Shown piece by piece: positions 25,328 through 34,951 of a stretch of DNA of 64,000 nt; within the stretch, counting starts at the first letter, position 1; the number at the start of each line of letters is the position of its first letter. The notes beneath the pieces are model-generated. The model did no database searches, had not been told where the DNA came from, and was given only the letters and a program-made list of their open reading frames with translations. This DNA is from Planctomycetota bacterium (lineage in GTDB: Bacteria > Planctomycetota > UBA1135), in NCBI GenBank assembly GCA_027623295.1, contig JAQBXR010000005.1, forward strand, positions 1 to 64,000, in the 5' to 3' direction. The translations under genes were made by a program, and so were the position numbers.

Positions 25328-27355
25328 ATGCTCCCGCACCTCCTTGCGCTGGCGCTGGCTGTAGTCCCCACTGCGACCGCCACCGCTCAGCAATCCACGC
25401 CCGTCGCTGCCGACTCGCTCGAGCAGCAGCTGGATCACTTCCAGCAATTGCGCCGTACGCAAGGCGCCAAGGTAGAAGAAGCGGTGGCCTGCCTTCACTC
25501 CATCGGACAGCTCGGCTCCGAAGAAGCGGTCGATACCTTGCTGCGTCTGGTTCCCAATCTAGAAGGCCCCATGCAGCTCGCTGCTGTCCACGCCATTGCG
25601 CTGAATGAAACGGAGTATGCACACGACAAGCTGCGAATCCTGGCGCGCGATCGCACCCACCCCAATGTTCGACGCCAGGCCTGTGTCGACTTAGCGAAGG
25701 GAAATGAAGAGGACCTTTTCTACCTGCGCGACAGCCGCCTGAATAAGGAGAAAGACTTGCGCATTCGTGGTGAAATCTTGCGCAACCTGATTGATCTAGA
25801 TGTACCGAAGCTAGACAACGCGATCTTGAAAGCTGCGAAGTCTAAAGACAAGGTTTATGCCAGTGTTGGAGTTTATGGAATTGGCAAGCTTCACTTGGAG
25901 CGTGGATTACGCACCGTAGAAGATTACCTCACCAGCCCAGATCTGCGTTTACGTTTGGAATCCTTTCGCGCCCTTTCCACTTTTGGCGGAGAAGAAAGCT
26001 TTCATACCTTGCTCGCTGCTTATGCGCATGCCAACAACCTTGCGCTACGCCCCGACATTGAGGCTTTGCTGGAATCGGCAACCACGATTCCTGAAGTCAA
26101 TGTATTAATTCAAAGCGGACTCACCCATGAAAATCCCGAAGTCGTTGGTGCTTGCGCAAATGCATTATCGATTGCGGCCGTACGCCAGCCAGATTTAGCT
26201 GCCCCAGCATTGCTGAAATTACTCGACCACAAGAATGCTCGCATTCGCGATTATGCCATCGAAGGATTGGTGCGCGCGCACCCCGATAAGGTGGTCGAAA
26301 TTTTACTGACCCAACTTGGGCACGACGATCCACGCACACGCACCACTGCGGCATGGGCCCTGTCTCAGATTGGCGACTTGCCGGCAGAGCTTGCACCTCA
26401 ACTCATTCTTCTGGCCAGCGACTCACGCTATGCCATTCGTCTGCATGTAGCCACCGCCCTAAGTCAATTCCAGGAATCGAACCAGGCCTTTCAAGCCTGC
26501 CTCCAACTATTGCAAGACACACAATGGTCGGTGCGTTCCGCTGCGGTTGCCTCCTTACTCCTTTTCCGCCGCGTGGAATCCGTCGGCCCACTAGTGGATC
26601 GCGTCGACACTGAGATTGGACGGGTGCAAGACGATGCGGTCGAGGCTTTGCGTCAACTCACTGGAGAAGACTTTGGCCCAGCGCGCAGCATCTGGCGTAA
26701 GTGGTTTAAAGATCTGCCCGAAGACTACATTTTGCCAGCATCCGAAGTGGCCTCTGAAAGGCTAGCGAGGCGGCGCGAGCGTCAGGCGAAAGGGCATGAT
26801 TCCATTGTGACCAGCGTTTATCACGGAGTGCAAGTCCCGAAAGGTGGTGTGATTTTTGTGATGGACATTAGTGGTTCCATGATGGAACCGTTTGCCGATG
26901 GTGAGTCTTTTTACCAACACTTCTCCAACGCTTTGATTGAAACCATTTCGTTGTTAGATGAAGAAACGCGATTTAATATCATCCTATTCTCTGGCGGGGT
27001 ACAACCCTGGAAGGAAGAGCTCCTCGCGGGGACTCCAGAAAATGCCCAGGACGCTCGCTCGTTCCTGGAAGACGTGCGACCTGATGGCCCGACCAATCTT
27101 TATGCAGCACTGATGACGGCGCTTGGATTTGAAGAGGTTCAAACCATCTTCTTGTTGACCGATGGCGACCCAACCTTCGGCCGCGTGGTGCTTCCCGATG
27201 CCATCCTGGTGGAACTGGAACGTGCCAACCGAGACCGCAAAGTAGTGATTAACACGATTGCTGCCGGAGAAGTGCGCGCCGAGTTTCTTGCCGAACTCGC
27301 CACCAGCAATGGCGGCGCTGCGGTTGACCTGACCGACTCTGCTAAGCAAGACTAG
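25328..27355 (+). CDS. Secreted HEAT-repeat and von Willebrand A domain protein
   Basis: This protein of about 675 residues has a signal peptide (LALALAVVPTATATAQQ). Residues about 40-460 are serial alpha-helical HEAT/armadillo-type repeats (for example AVHAIALNE, RTTAAWALSQIGD, VRSAAVASLLLF). A linker leads to a C-terminal vWA domain of about 180 residues with an intact MIDAS metal site (IFVMDISGSMM, DxSxS; later GPTNLY and LLTDGDP). It is probably a periplasmic protein-interaction scaffold with metal-dependent ligand binding. GTG 25325 directly precedes ATG 25328; I use ATG. It converges on priA with 9 bases between stops. The partner is unknown. Confidence 0.82.
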   Translation: MLPHLLALALAVVPTATATAQQSTPVAADSLEQQLDHFQQLRRTQGAKVEEAVACLHSIGQLGSEEAVDTLLRLVPNLEGPMQLAAVHAIALNETEYAHDKLRILARDRTHPNVRRQACVDLAKGNEEDLFYLRDSRLNKEKDLRIRGEILRNLIDLDVPKLDNAILKAAKSKDKVYASVGVYGIGKLHLERGLRTVEDYLTSPDLRLRLESFRALSTFGGEESFHTLLAAYAHANNLALRPDIEALLESATTIPEVNVLIQSGLTHENPEVVGACANALSIAAVRQPDLAAPALLKLLDHKNARIRDYAIEGLVRAHPDKVVEILLTQLGHDDPRTRTTAAWALSQIGDLPAELAPQLILLASDSRYAIRLHVATALSQFQESNQAFQACLQLLQDTQWSVRSAAVASLLLFRRVESVGPLVDRVDTEIGRVQDDAVEALRQLTGEDFGPARSIWRKWFKDLPEDYILPASEVASERLARRRERQAKGHDSIVTSVYHGVQVPKGGVIFVMDISGSMMEPFADGESFYQHFSNALIETISLLDEETRFNIILFSGGVQPWKEELLAGTPENAQDARSFLEDVRPDGPTNLYAALMTALGFEEVQTIFLLTDGDPTFGRVVLPDAILVELERANRDRKVVINTIAAGEVRAEFLAELATSNGGAAVDLTDSAKQD

Positions 27356-27364
27356 CTTGAAGCT

Positions 27365-29593
27365 TTAAAGTGGATCCACGGTTACGCCTTGCTTTTCGCT
27401 CAAGGCATAAAGCACTTCGCGCAAAGCGTGCAATCCATCGCGATCCGTTTTGATTAATATCTGACGACGGATTCTGCCACGCAACTTTTCCATCGGCGGC
27501 GCAGAGGGGCCCAATATTTTTGTTCGCCCCACCATATTGGCACGCAGCGCCGCCGCCGCTTCTTCGGCTGTTTGCTCCACACGCTGACGATGTTCAGCCT
27601 CAAAAGTAAGCCGCAAAGCTTTACCGTATGGGGGGAATCCGAACAGCTTGCGTTCTTCCAACTCCTTCTGTGCAAAACGCACGTAATCATGCTTCGATGC
27701 CGCGAGGATTGCCGGGTGATCTGGAAGCCATGTTTGCACCACCACCTTGCCTCCACGCGCACTACGCCCAGCGCGTCCAGCAACCTGCGCGATTAAGTTA
27801 AAGCAACGCTCACTCGCGCGGAAGTCCGGATGGTGCAAGGCCGTATCGGCATTCAGTACACCAACTAAAGTGACTTCGGGAAAATCTAATCCCTTGGCAA
27901 CCATTTGCGTACCAAGCAAAATATCCTTGTTGCCGGATCCAAAATCAGCGAGCACTTCTTCATAGGATTCGCGGCGCAACATGGTGTCGCGGTCCATGCG
28001 AGCTAAACGGGCATGCGGGAACATACGCTGCACCGAGTCTTCCACGCGCTCGGTTCCAACCCCTACCATTTCTACTGGGCGTCCGCACCCGGTGCAGACT
28101 TGCGGAGGCGGCTCTTCATGCAAGCAGTAATGACAAATCGCTTTCTTGCGCCACCGGTGGTAGGTCAACGCGACATCGCAAGTTTTGCAATGCACACTTC
28201 CACCGCAACTTTTACAGTGCCACGCGGGAGCAAAGCCACGTTGATTCAAAAACAAGATGGCGCGTTCCTTGCGTTGCAGGGCATCGCCCAGAGCTTTGAC
28301 AAGTGGTTGCGAAAGGACCAGCCACTTCCCCTTCTCTGGTTTTTGCACACGCATGTCTACCACTTGAATCGATGGCAATACGCCGCCGGCAACCCGTTCG
28401 CGCAACTCCAGTAACCGTAGGCCACCAGGATTCATTGCCGAAGCCCAAGACTCCAAGGCTGGTGTGGCGCTACCCAAAATACAAACCGCGCCTTCCAAAC
28501 GACAACGTTCCAAGGCGACATCGCGCGCGTGATAACGGGGTGTTGATTCCTGCTTAAAGGAAGACTCATGCTCCTCATCGAGAACAATTAATCCTAACCT
28601 TGGCATGGGCGCAAACAGGGCCGAGCGTGCGCCCACCACCACCCGCACCCGACCTTCTCGAATCGCTAGCCACTGATCATGGCGTTCGGCATCGGTCAAT
28701 CCGGAATGGAGCACTGCAACTTGACCACAGCGGGCGCGAAAGCGAGAAACGGTTTGTGGAGTCAGCGCGATTTCCGGAACCAGCACGATGGCGCCGCGGC
28801 CTTGTTCAAGGCAATGCTCCATCGCATGCAAGTACACCTCCGTCTTGCCAGAACCGGTAATTCCAAAAAGTAAGAAGGCATCGTAAACCTCGCGGCCGAG
28901 CGCACCGATGACCTCATCTACGCAGGCTTGTTGCGCGGAGGTAAGTTTCGGCGAAGAATCGCGCACCACTTCGATATCTGCAAAGGGGTCGAGCACCTCT
29001 TGTTTGCGACCAAACTTCACCCAACCTTTCTTAGCCAAAGTATCCAGCGGCGACTTGGACAGGCCGGTGCGATTACGAAATTCGCGCACCTCCATGGGCC
29101 CACCTGCTTGCTGCAAATACGCCACGGCTTTCGCTTGCTTCGGATGCTTCTTTTCCAGCTCCTCGATTTCCTCGGTGCTCACTTCCTTGAGCAACTCCAC
29201 CACCGGAATCGTGCGTCGTGGGCGATCGCGACGTAAGGCCGCCGGCAACATGGCAGAAAGTGCCTGGCCCCACGAACAATAAGTGTCATCGGCAATGCGA
29301 TGAGCCAAGCGCAAAAGCGCCGGCGTTAAGAGAGGCTCGACATCGAGCACTGCGAGTAAGGACTTAATCCGATCCGGAGGAACGTTGGCTGGTGGGTGGT
29401 CATCGACCGCGACCACAACCCCAACACTCTCGCGGCGGCCAAAAGGAACGCGCACTCGGCACCCTGGCGCCAGCGGCTCACAACGCGAGGGCACGCAATA
29501 GGCAAACTCACGACGCACTGGCGTATCCAATGCAATCTGCGCAAACCGACCCTCCGGCACGCCAAACAATGAGCCCTGAAATCCCACCACCAT
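27365..29593 (-). CDS. priA: Primosomal protein N' (replication restart helicase PriA)
   Basis: This 742-residue protein has an N-terminal 3'-DNA-binding domain, then helicase motif I GITGSGKTEVYLH (about residues 240-252). Motif II is DEEH, and GSATPALESW is another helicase motif. An inserted zinc-binding module has paired CxxC motifs (CKSCGG, CKTCD, CHYC, CTGCG). C-terminal motifs V/VI include GTQMVAKGLDFP and QVAGRAGR. PriA reloads the replisome at stalled forks. Length is typical. The first ATG at 29593 gives the usual N-terminus. Confidence 0.95.
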   Translation of the reverse strand: MVVGFQGSLFGVPEGRFAQIALDTPVRREFAYCVPSRCEPLAPGCRVRVPFGRRESVGVVVAVDDHPPANVPPDRIKSLLAVLDVEPLLTPALLRLAHRIADDTYCSWGQALSAMLPAALRRDRPRRTIPVVELLKEVSTEEIEELEKKHPKQAKAVAYLQQAGGPMEVREFRNRTGLSKSPLDTLAKKGWVKFGRKQEVLDPFADIEVVRDSSPKLTSAQQACVDEVIGALGREVYDAFLLFGITGSGKTEVYLHAMEHCLEQGRGAIVLVPEIALTPQTVSRFRARCGQVAVLHSGLTDAERHDQWLAIREGRVRVVVGARSALFAPMPRLGLIVLDEEHESSFKQESTPRYHARDVALERCRLEGAVCILGSATPALESWASAMNPGGLRLLELRERVAGGVLPSIQVVDMRVQKPEKGKWLVLSQPLVKALGDALQRKERAILFLNQRGFAPAWHCKSCGGSVHCKTCDVALTYHRWRKKAICHYCLHEEPPPQVCTGCGRPVEMVGVGTERVEDSVQRMFPHARLARMDRDTMLRRESYEEVLADFGSGNKDILLGTQMVAKGLDFPEVTLVGVLNADTALHHPDFRASERCFNLIAQVAGRAGRSARGGKVVVQTWLPDHPAILAASKHDYVRFAQKELEERKLFGFPPYGKALRLTFEAEHRQRVEQTAEEAAAALRANMVGRTKILGPSAPPMEKLRGRIRRQILIKTDRDGLHALREVLYALSEKQGVTVDPL

Positions 29594-29602
29594 GCGGGGA
29601 TT

Positions 29603-29962
29603 GTAGCTAGGCCGGAAGCGACTCCCAACTTCAGGGGATTAAGATTCCCGTCGTACGCCTCAAGCAATTCGCTATCCGAGAAATCGGCATCGTTACGCGC
29701 AAACCAGTCACCCGCTCGCGGCCGAAGTCCGCGCACATCTTGATTATCGCCAGAAGTTTCAAAGCCAAAACCACGCATCTCTCCAGAAGACGTGACTGGA
29801 AAACGCGCCTGAGTTTCCGACAAAGTGCTCCTGAAAAAACTGTCCACCTGGGGGAACCCAACACTATCTGGAGCTGTGAAGCCACCGTCCACTGCGTCCA
29901 CCCTGATGGGTAGCGCTAAAGCATCGACGGTGATGCTTTCGATTCTACAAAAATAAGTTCGT
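29603..29962 (-). pseudogene. Open coding-like stretch without clear start or end (possible gene remnant)
   Basis: The 370-base gap between priA and the CobW gene holds, on the - strand, about 120 codons without a stop and with sensible composition (for example FTAPDSVGFPQVDSFF, RPRAGDWFARNDADFSD). The frame runs on into priA antisense-frame nonsense, and no convincing start lies upstream. The first 40 bases belong to the divergent CobW leader. It may be a fragment of a decayed gene. I recognise no family. Confidence 0.3.
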
Positions 29963-30000
29963 ATGAGCGGAGTCTCCGACCCTGTTATTCTTAGCGCCAT

Positions 30001-30988
30001 GTCAGACCCAACCCAGGCCTTGCAAACTCCGGTGACCTTGCTCTCCGGCTGGTTGGGCGCGGGAAAAACCACCCTGCTGAATCATCTTTTGGCGAATGAC
30101 ACCGGCACGCGCTACGCCGTTCTGGTGAATGAGTTCGGCGAGATCGGGATTGACGACCGCCTTATTGCCCGCAGCACCGATGACATTGTGGAGTTGTCGA
30201 ATGGCTGTGTCTGCTGCACAATCCGCGGTGACTTAGTCGAGAGTCTGAAAAAATTACGACGCCGACGTTTGCCATTCGGGAAGCGGCTTAACTTTGATCG
30301 CGTGGTGATTGAAACCACCGGTGTTGCCGAACCCGCACCCCTGTTGCGAACTTTCTTAGTCGAAGATGAAATCGCAACCTACTATCGGGTGCAATCGGTA
30401 GTCACTTTGGTCGACGCCGCCAACCTGGAAACGGCACTCCCCCAACGGAGCGCCGTGGAGCAAATTGCATTGGCCGATTTGCTGGTGCTAAACAAGACTG
30501 ATTTGGTAGATGCGCTTTCACTCAAGCGAATTCGCGAACGTCTAATCGGCATCAATCCAACTGCCGACCTAGTTCATGCGACCAAAGCGCAAGTCCCTTT
30601 GCATGCGGTGCTCCAAGCGTACGAACGCGAGCTCCCGAGCTTGCCGGAACGGGCGACGCACGAGGATGGACCTGCACACGCAGGCATTCAATCGATTAGC
30701 ATCACTAGCGATCGCCCGCTTGATGAACTCAAAACGCAACTATGGCTCGACGCCTGCGTGCAACAGCTTGGTGAACGTTTAGTCCGCTACAAAGGATTCT
30801 TGCACATCAGCGGATTGCCTTACCGATGCGTTCTTCAAGGCGTCTACGACTTATATAGCGTCGAAGCGCATGGAGAATGGTCCGAGGAGCATCCGGCGCA
30901 CACCGAAATCGTATTCATCGGGCACGACTTAGACCGCAGCTTTTTTGAACGCGGCTTAGCCGCAACGCTTAGCGATTCCGACCAATAG
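30001..30988 (+). CDS. CobW/G3E-family GTPase (COG0523), metal chaperone-like
   Basis: This protein of about 328 residues has Walker A GWLGAGKTTLLNHLL (about residues 16-30). The family hallmark CxCC metal-binding motif is GCVCCTIRGDL (about 65-75). ETTGVAEPAP and the NKTD guanine-specificity motif follow. A CobW C-terminal domain (FLHISGLPYRCVLQGVYDLY) ends the protein. COG0523 GTPases insert or deliver metals (Zn, Co, Ni, Fe) to client proteins. Which metal is not shown; no Zur-like operator was recognised. ATG 30001 fits the family start; ATG 29963 in the same frame would add 13 residues. Confidence 0.9.
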
Positions 30989-31160
30989 TTTCGAGGTCTT
31001 GCTCCCTCTGTGGGCGCAAGTCGGTTTCTATAAGTGTTGCCGGTCCATTGTTGGATTCCCAAGAACCCGAAAAACGATCCCGCGAAGAATCGCCATCGTC
31101 TTGACGGACTGGGGCCGTACAGGCGCCACACAGCATCATTAAAATCAAAACGCGTTTCAT
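30969..31160 (-). CDS. Small lipoprotein, function unknown
   Basis: This 63-residue protein starts at ATG 31160, whose ATGA overlaps the RNase D stop, so it is translationally coupled to rnd. The N-terminus has a lipobox (ILMMLCGAC, Cys about 14), followed by a short polar, acidic mature part with no domain. The end overlaps the convergent CobW gene by 20 bases. No role can be assigned. Confidence 0.65.
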   Translation of the reverse strand: MKRVLILMMLCGACTAPVRQDDGDSSRDRFSGSWESNNGPATLIETDLRPQREQDLETIGRNR

Positions 31161-32335
31161 GCTTGCTCCGGGTCGGGAAGTTGTTCCAAAGCAGCGAGCA
31201 AGGACGGCTCCAAGTTTTCGCGCTGCCAATCATTCAACGGTACCACCTTCAGCAATTCTTCGCTGCTCTGAGGGAGTGCTTTCCCAATCGCCTCAAGATG
31301 GCGGCGATGCAGGAGGCGCTCACTCGGCAAGTCTAAATCGCGCGCTACTTGCTTACGCCAATCACGGAGCGCATCCATATTTTCACGTTGCACTTTCCGC
31401 TTACGACGTTCTTCTGGCGAAACCTTAGGCACATTGTTCTCAATGGTTTTCCCTTCCGCGGAACCTAGGGCAGCCAACATTTCGTCGCCGTAACGCTTAG
31501 CCTTCTTCCAGCCGACTCCTTTGATCTCCGCCAACTGTTTACGGTCCTTCGGCGGACGCACTGCCATGTCGACCAAAGATTGATTACCCAACACTCGGAA
31601 CAAGGGCACGTCACGACTTTCTGCAATCGACTCGCGCCAATCAAAAATCGCTTTCAAAGTCGCCATGCTCGATGGATTCAGTCCGCGAACACCTTTGATT
31701 TTGCGATAACGTTCTGGGTTCGGTGGACCAGGAATCAAAATCTCGCGCTCTTGACGTTCGAACTCGCCATAGGCAGCGCCCGTCATGTCGGCCTCTTCTA
31801 GCTCCTTCACCAAGCGGCCGTGCAGGTCTACCAAGAAGTGCGTATCGATCCGCGCATAAGCAATCTGCTCTTCGGTGAGCGGACGTTGCCCCCAGTTAGA
31901 GCGCTGCTCCTTCTTGGACAACTCCATGCCGTAGTAACTTTGAATCAACGCTGCCAGGCCGGTCTTATCGTGGCGCAACAAAGTCATAGCGACTTGCGTA
32001 TCAAACATGCCGCGCACCTCGACATCTAGATCTTTGCGCAGGATCATTAGGTCAAACTCGGCGGCGTGAAAAATCTTCACGATGTCCGGGTTGGCCAACA
32101 GCGGATTAATCAGCTTGAGGTCATCGCCGAGAGCAATCGGATCCACAATGTAATCCTCGCCCTCTGCCGTAATCTGCAGCAAACACATGCGCTCGTGATA
32201 AGCGAAGAAGGAGTTGGCCTCGGTATCAACACCGATAATCCCAGCCTTCTCCCAAATCTCGATTCCCCTTTTCAGAGAATCGACATCTTCAACCCGGCGC
32301 ACCGGGGACCAATCTGCAGGAATCCTATCTGGCAT
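31157..32335 (-). CDS. rnd: Ribonuclease D
   Basis: This 392-residue protein has an N-terminal DEDD exonuclease domain with IGVDTEANSFF (Asp/Glu of motif I). FHAAEFDLMIL is motif II, and YARIDTHFL carries the Tyr/Asp of motif III (DEDDy subtype). One or two C-terminal HRDC helical domains follow (FRVLGNQSLVDMA; DLDLPSERLLHRRHLEAIG). RNase D trims 3' ends of tRNA and other small RNAs. Length is normal. It is upstream of, and overlaps, the small lipoprotein gene. Confidence 0.92.
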   Translation of the reverse strand: MPDRIPADWSPVRRVEDVDSLKRGIEIWEKAGIIGVDTEANSFFAYHERMCLLQITAEGEDYIVDPIALGDDLKLINPLLANPDIVKIFHAAEFDLMILRKDLDVEVRGMFDTQVAMTLLRHDKTGLAALIQSYYGMELSKKEQRSNWGQRPLTEEQIAYARIDTHFLVDLHGRLVKELEEADMTGAAYGEFERQEREILIPGPPNPERYRKIKGVRGLNPSSMATLKAIFDWRESIAESRDVPLFRVLGNQSLVDMAVRPPKDRKQLAEIKGVGWKKAKRYGDEMLAALGSAEGKTIENNVPKVSPEERRKRKVQRENMDALRDWRKQVARDLDLPSERLLHRRHLEAIGKALPQSSEELLKVVPLNDWQRENLEPSLLAALEQLPDPEQA

Positions 32336-32371
32336 CCGCCGGGATTCTAACAGACTGGCCCTAGTTCAAAC

Positions 32372-34180
32372 TCATCGAAGCGTGATGAACGTTGGGGTGG
32401 TCACTGCGGCTTCCTGGAAAGCTGCGTTGTGAACCTCGGCGCGGTACCAGCAGCTCGAGGTCGGCAAGGTATCTTGCACCTGAAAGCTGCCTGCGCCAGT
32501 CAGGCCGGTCGAAGTATGAATCCGAGTTTCACCCACGCCTACCTCACCGCGGTAAACGGTAAGGGTGGAACCAGTTAGGTCTACGTTGTAGCTCACGTCC
32601 ACAAACACTTGGAATCCTGGTGGAATGCGCGAAGCACGGGTCGATGCCTTGCCACCCATCGGCAGGCCACGGCTTCCGCCATCGCTCAGAGTTGCTTCCA
32701 GGAACGGGCCGTTGGAGAGGTAGCTATTGCCACCGCGCAAAGCAGAGGTCAGTGAGGATTGGTCCAGCGCGCCTGCCACAAAAGTGTGCATGGCACCGAA
32801 GTTGTAAACCGTGTCGTGCGTGTCGCTACCTGAGTATGGGTAGAGGATCATGCCTTCAGTCATCCGATCTACCCACCAGTTGCGGTGGAAGGCTTGCCAG
32901 AAATTGGCGCCCTCGGAGCCGTTCCAAACTTCTACACCCCACACGCGGTTGGACTCCTGTCCGTGCATCCAGCCAGTGCTGTTGTAAGCCCAGAAATCGG
33001 AAGCTGGGTGGTGTGCCACCGCAAAACCGCCCTCTCCGTTAATCGCCTGGCTGTTCGCCCCTTGGTCTGACATAGGAAAGTCGCAAAAGTCGAGGAAGCC
33101 ATCGCGGCCGCCCGCCTTGCGCGAGCTGATGTTGTGCGCACCCATGTGATGGACGTCGAAATCGCCAAAACCCAATGCGCAGAGCAGGTCGGCGCTGTCG
33201 TTAGCGGTTTGAGGTCCAAGCTCCGCTCCAGAAACCTCTGTACTTGCCAACATGACAAAGCTCGGGTCGGAGAGTGTTGCGGATTCCGTCAGCACGGCGT
33301 TGAACTCAGAATCCGAATTAATGCAGTAAGAGTGCGTGGTGGAGCTAAAGAAGTCGAAGCCTATGGACTGGAACTGGGTCTTCAGCTGAGCATTGGTGAA
33401 GGCGCCAGTAATGTTAGTGGACTCCGCTGCACAGGAATCGCAACCACCAATTGCCTCGTCGCGGCAGTTGTGCACATGCATGTCGCCAACAATCCAAGCG
33501 CCGACGCCACGCCCGAAGGACCAATGTCCTGGAGGTGGTGGCAAGAATGGACTGATCATGCTGATGGTACGGGGCAAGAATGCCTGCTGAGTTAGGCCGG
33601 AGCCATCGTTCCAACGTACGCGAATCTCAAAAGGAACTAGGTCTCCGACCTGTGCGTCGGCACCGAAGAGGGCGCTGAGATCGACCTCGAAGGGAGCGTT
33701 ATGCAGCTGAGGAGCTCCGGTGCGCTTGAGTTCCTCGACCCCATCGATGACTCGGCGCATGCCTTCGGCCTCGGCTTCCGGTCCAATCTCCTCGCGATCT
33801 GCGAGAGGAATGTAGAGGCGGTTGGTGTGGCGATGACTGAAGTCGGGGTTGACCCGCTCCATATCCATATAGATTTCACGCACTGCGCCGCCATCGCCCT
33901 GCAAAGGCATGTCATTTAAATCCCACTGGGACAAGATTTCACCTTCCGGAGTCAGCAAACTGAGGTCCAACAACCGGACCGTCGATGCGCCAGGATTGTA
34001 AAGCTGGACCTGCATTGGCACCGTCAGGTCAGCACGCCGCACTTCGTCCATGAGGCCGAAAGGCAGAATTTCGACCGTAGAAGGGCCTAATTCGAGGGTT
34101 TTTGAGCCAGCATCGGCCTGTGTTAACAGACCAATCGCCAAAGCACCGCCGCAGAAGATAGGAATGAGGAAATGACGCAC
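32372..34180 (-). CDS. Secreted CehA/McbA-type PHP-fold metallohydrolase
   Basis: This 602-residue protein has a GTG start and signal peptide (FLIPIFCGGALAIGLLTQADA). The N-terminal about 200 residues are a beta-rich accessory domain. IVGDMHVHN (about 217-225) is the HxH metal motif of PHP-like CehA/McbA hydrolases. A Cys-rich loop follows (CDSC), unusual and possibly disulfide bonded. Further metal-ligand-like segments are TTHSYC, HHMGAHN, AVAHHPASD and GSDTHDT. The C-terminus (about 520-602) is a beta-sandwich. It is probably an extracytoplasmic phosphoesterase or other hydrolase; substrate unknown. Confidence 0.8.
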   Translation of the reverse strand: MRHFLIPIFCGGALAIGLLTQADAGSKTLELGPSTVEILPFGLMDEVRRADLTVPMQVQLYNPGASTVRLLDLSLLTPEGEILSQWDLNDMPLQGDGGAVREIYMDMERVNPDFSHRHTNRLYIPLADREEIGPEAEAEGMRRVIDGVEELKRTGAPQLHNAPFEVDLSALFGADAQVGDLVPFEIRVRWNDGSGLTQQAFLPRTISMISPFLPPPPGHWSFGRGVGAWIVGDMHVHNCRDEAIGGCDSCAAESTNITGAFTNAQLKTQFQSIGFDFFSSTTHSYCINSDSEFNAVLTESATLSDPSFVMLASTEVSGAELGPQTANDSADLLCALGFGDFDVHHMGAHNISSRKAGGRDGFLDFCDFPMSDQGANSQAINGEGGFAVAHHPASDFWAYNSTGWMHGQESNRVWGVEVWNGSEGANFWQAFHRNWWVDRMTEGMILYPYSGSDTHDTVYNFGAMHTFVAGALDQSSLTSALRGGNSYLSNGPFLEATLSDGGSRGLPMGGKASTRASRIPPGFQVFVDVSYNVDLTGSTLTVYRGEVGVGETRIHTSTGLTGAGSFQVQDTLPTSSCWYRAEVHNAAFQEAAVTTPTFITLR

Positions 34181-34417
34181 CTACTTATTATGCCATGGAA
34201 AGCCGCTTTTATCCTAGAAAATGGCCTTTCACGTCCGATTCAGCGGGTAGAACTAAGGGCTGGAGTTACGTCGCGTTCTCCCCCACCTTCGCCTAATCGG
34301 TTGATAAATGGGGGAATTGGGGAACCTAGACGTCAATTTCGGTGTCAATTTTAATACACCGGCCGTTGGCGTCCCCCAGCTGGCTCCGAAACCCTCCCTT
34401 AGACCCCAAAAATAGAG

Positions 34418-34951
34418 ATGAAAACATTGCGCTGGCTACTTGCAGCTACGTCCATGCTCCTGCTTGTGCAGGTTGGATCTGCTTGCATCGAAGAGTTGGA
34501 CCTTGCCAAGATGACTTCCCGAACTGATTCTGCAGTTCACGGGACCATCACCGACGTACGCACCACTGCGTACACCCCGGAAGACGGCGTCCAGCTGATT
34601 TACACTATCCTCACTGTAGAAGGCGAGGACCTTTACACCGGTCAACAGACTTCTGTAGAGGCTGCCTTCTTGGGCGGTACCTACCAAGGCGAGTCCATGA
34701 CCGTAACCTCCATGCCAGCACCTGCAGACTACCGCTTGGGTAACGACGTTGTCGTTTTCCGTGGCAAAGTCGAAGGATGGGGTCCGGAGATTGACCACTG
34801 CGTTTACGCAGCAATGGGCGGAATCTTCCGCACCGTCGACACCAAGAATGGTGTTGTGGCCCTCGGTAAAGGCGAAGGTTTTGCAATCGAAGGTAACGTT
34901 CGCGTTACCGCACTGCAGACTTCCATCAACAGCCTGCGGGAGGCGAAGTAA
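34418..34951 (+). CDS. Secreted small protein coupled to the matrixin gene
   Basis: This 177-residue protein has a clear signal peptide (WLLAATSMLLLVQVGSA). The mature part, about 155 residues, starts CIEELDLAKM and is predominantly beta (VHGTITDVRTTAY, DVVVFRGKVEG). It has two Cys that could bridge (CIEEL and DHCVY). No known domain was recognised. Its stop shares one base with the start of the matrixin gene (TAATG), so the two are made together. It may be an inhibitor, prodomain-like partner or substrate of the protease; this is inference from position only. Confidence 0.75.
   Translation: MKTLRWLLAATSMLLLVQVGSACIEELDLAKMTSRTDSAVHGTITDVRTTAYTPEDGVQLIYTILTVEGEDLYTGQQTSVEAAFLGGTYQGESMTVTSMPAPADYRLGNDVVVFRGKVEGWGPEIDHCVYAAMGGIFRTVDTKNGVVALGKGEGFAIEGNVRVTALQTSINSLREAK

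Noticed and set aside
29326-30072. 248-codon ORF spanning priA start to CobW gene
   Set aside because: About 260 bases lie within priA in another frame and the first part within the CobW gene; only the middle stretch looks coding, so it is listed as a possible remnant.
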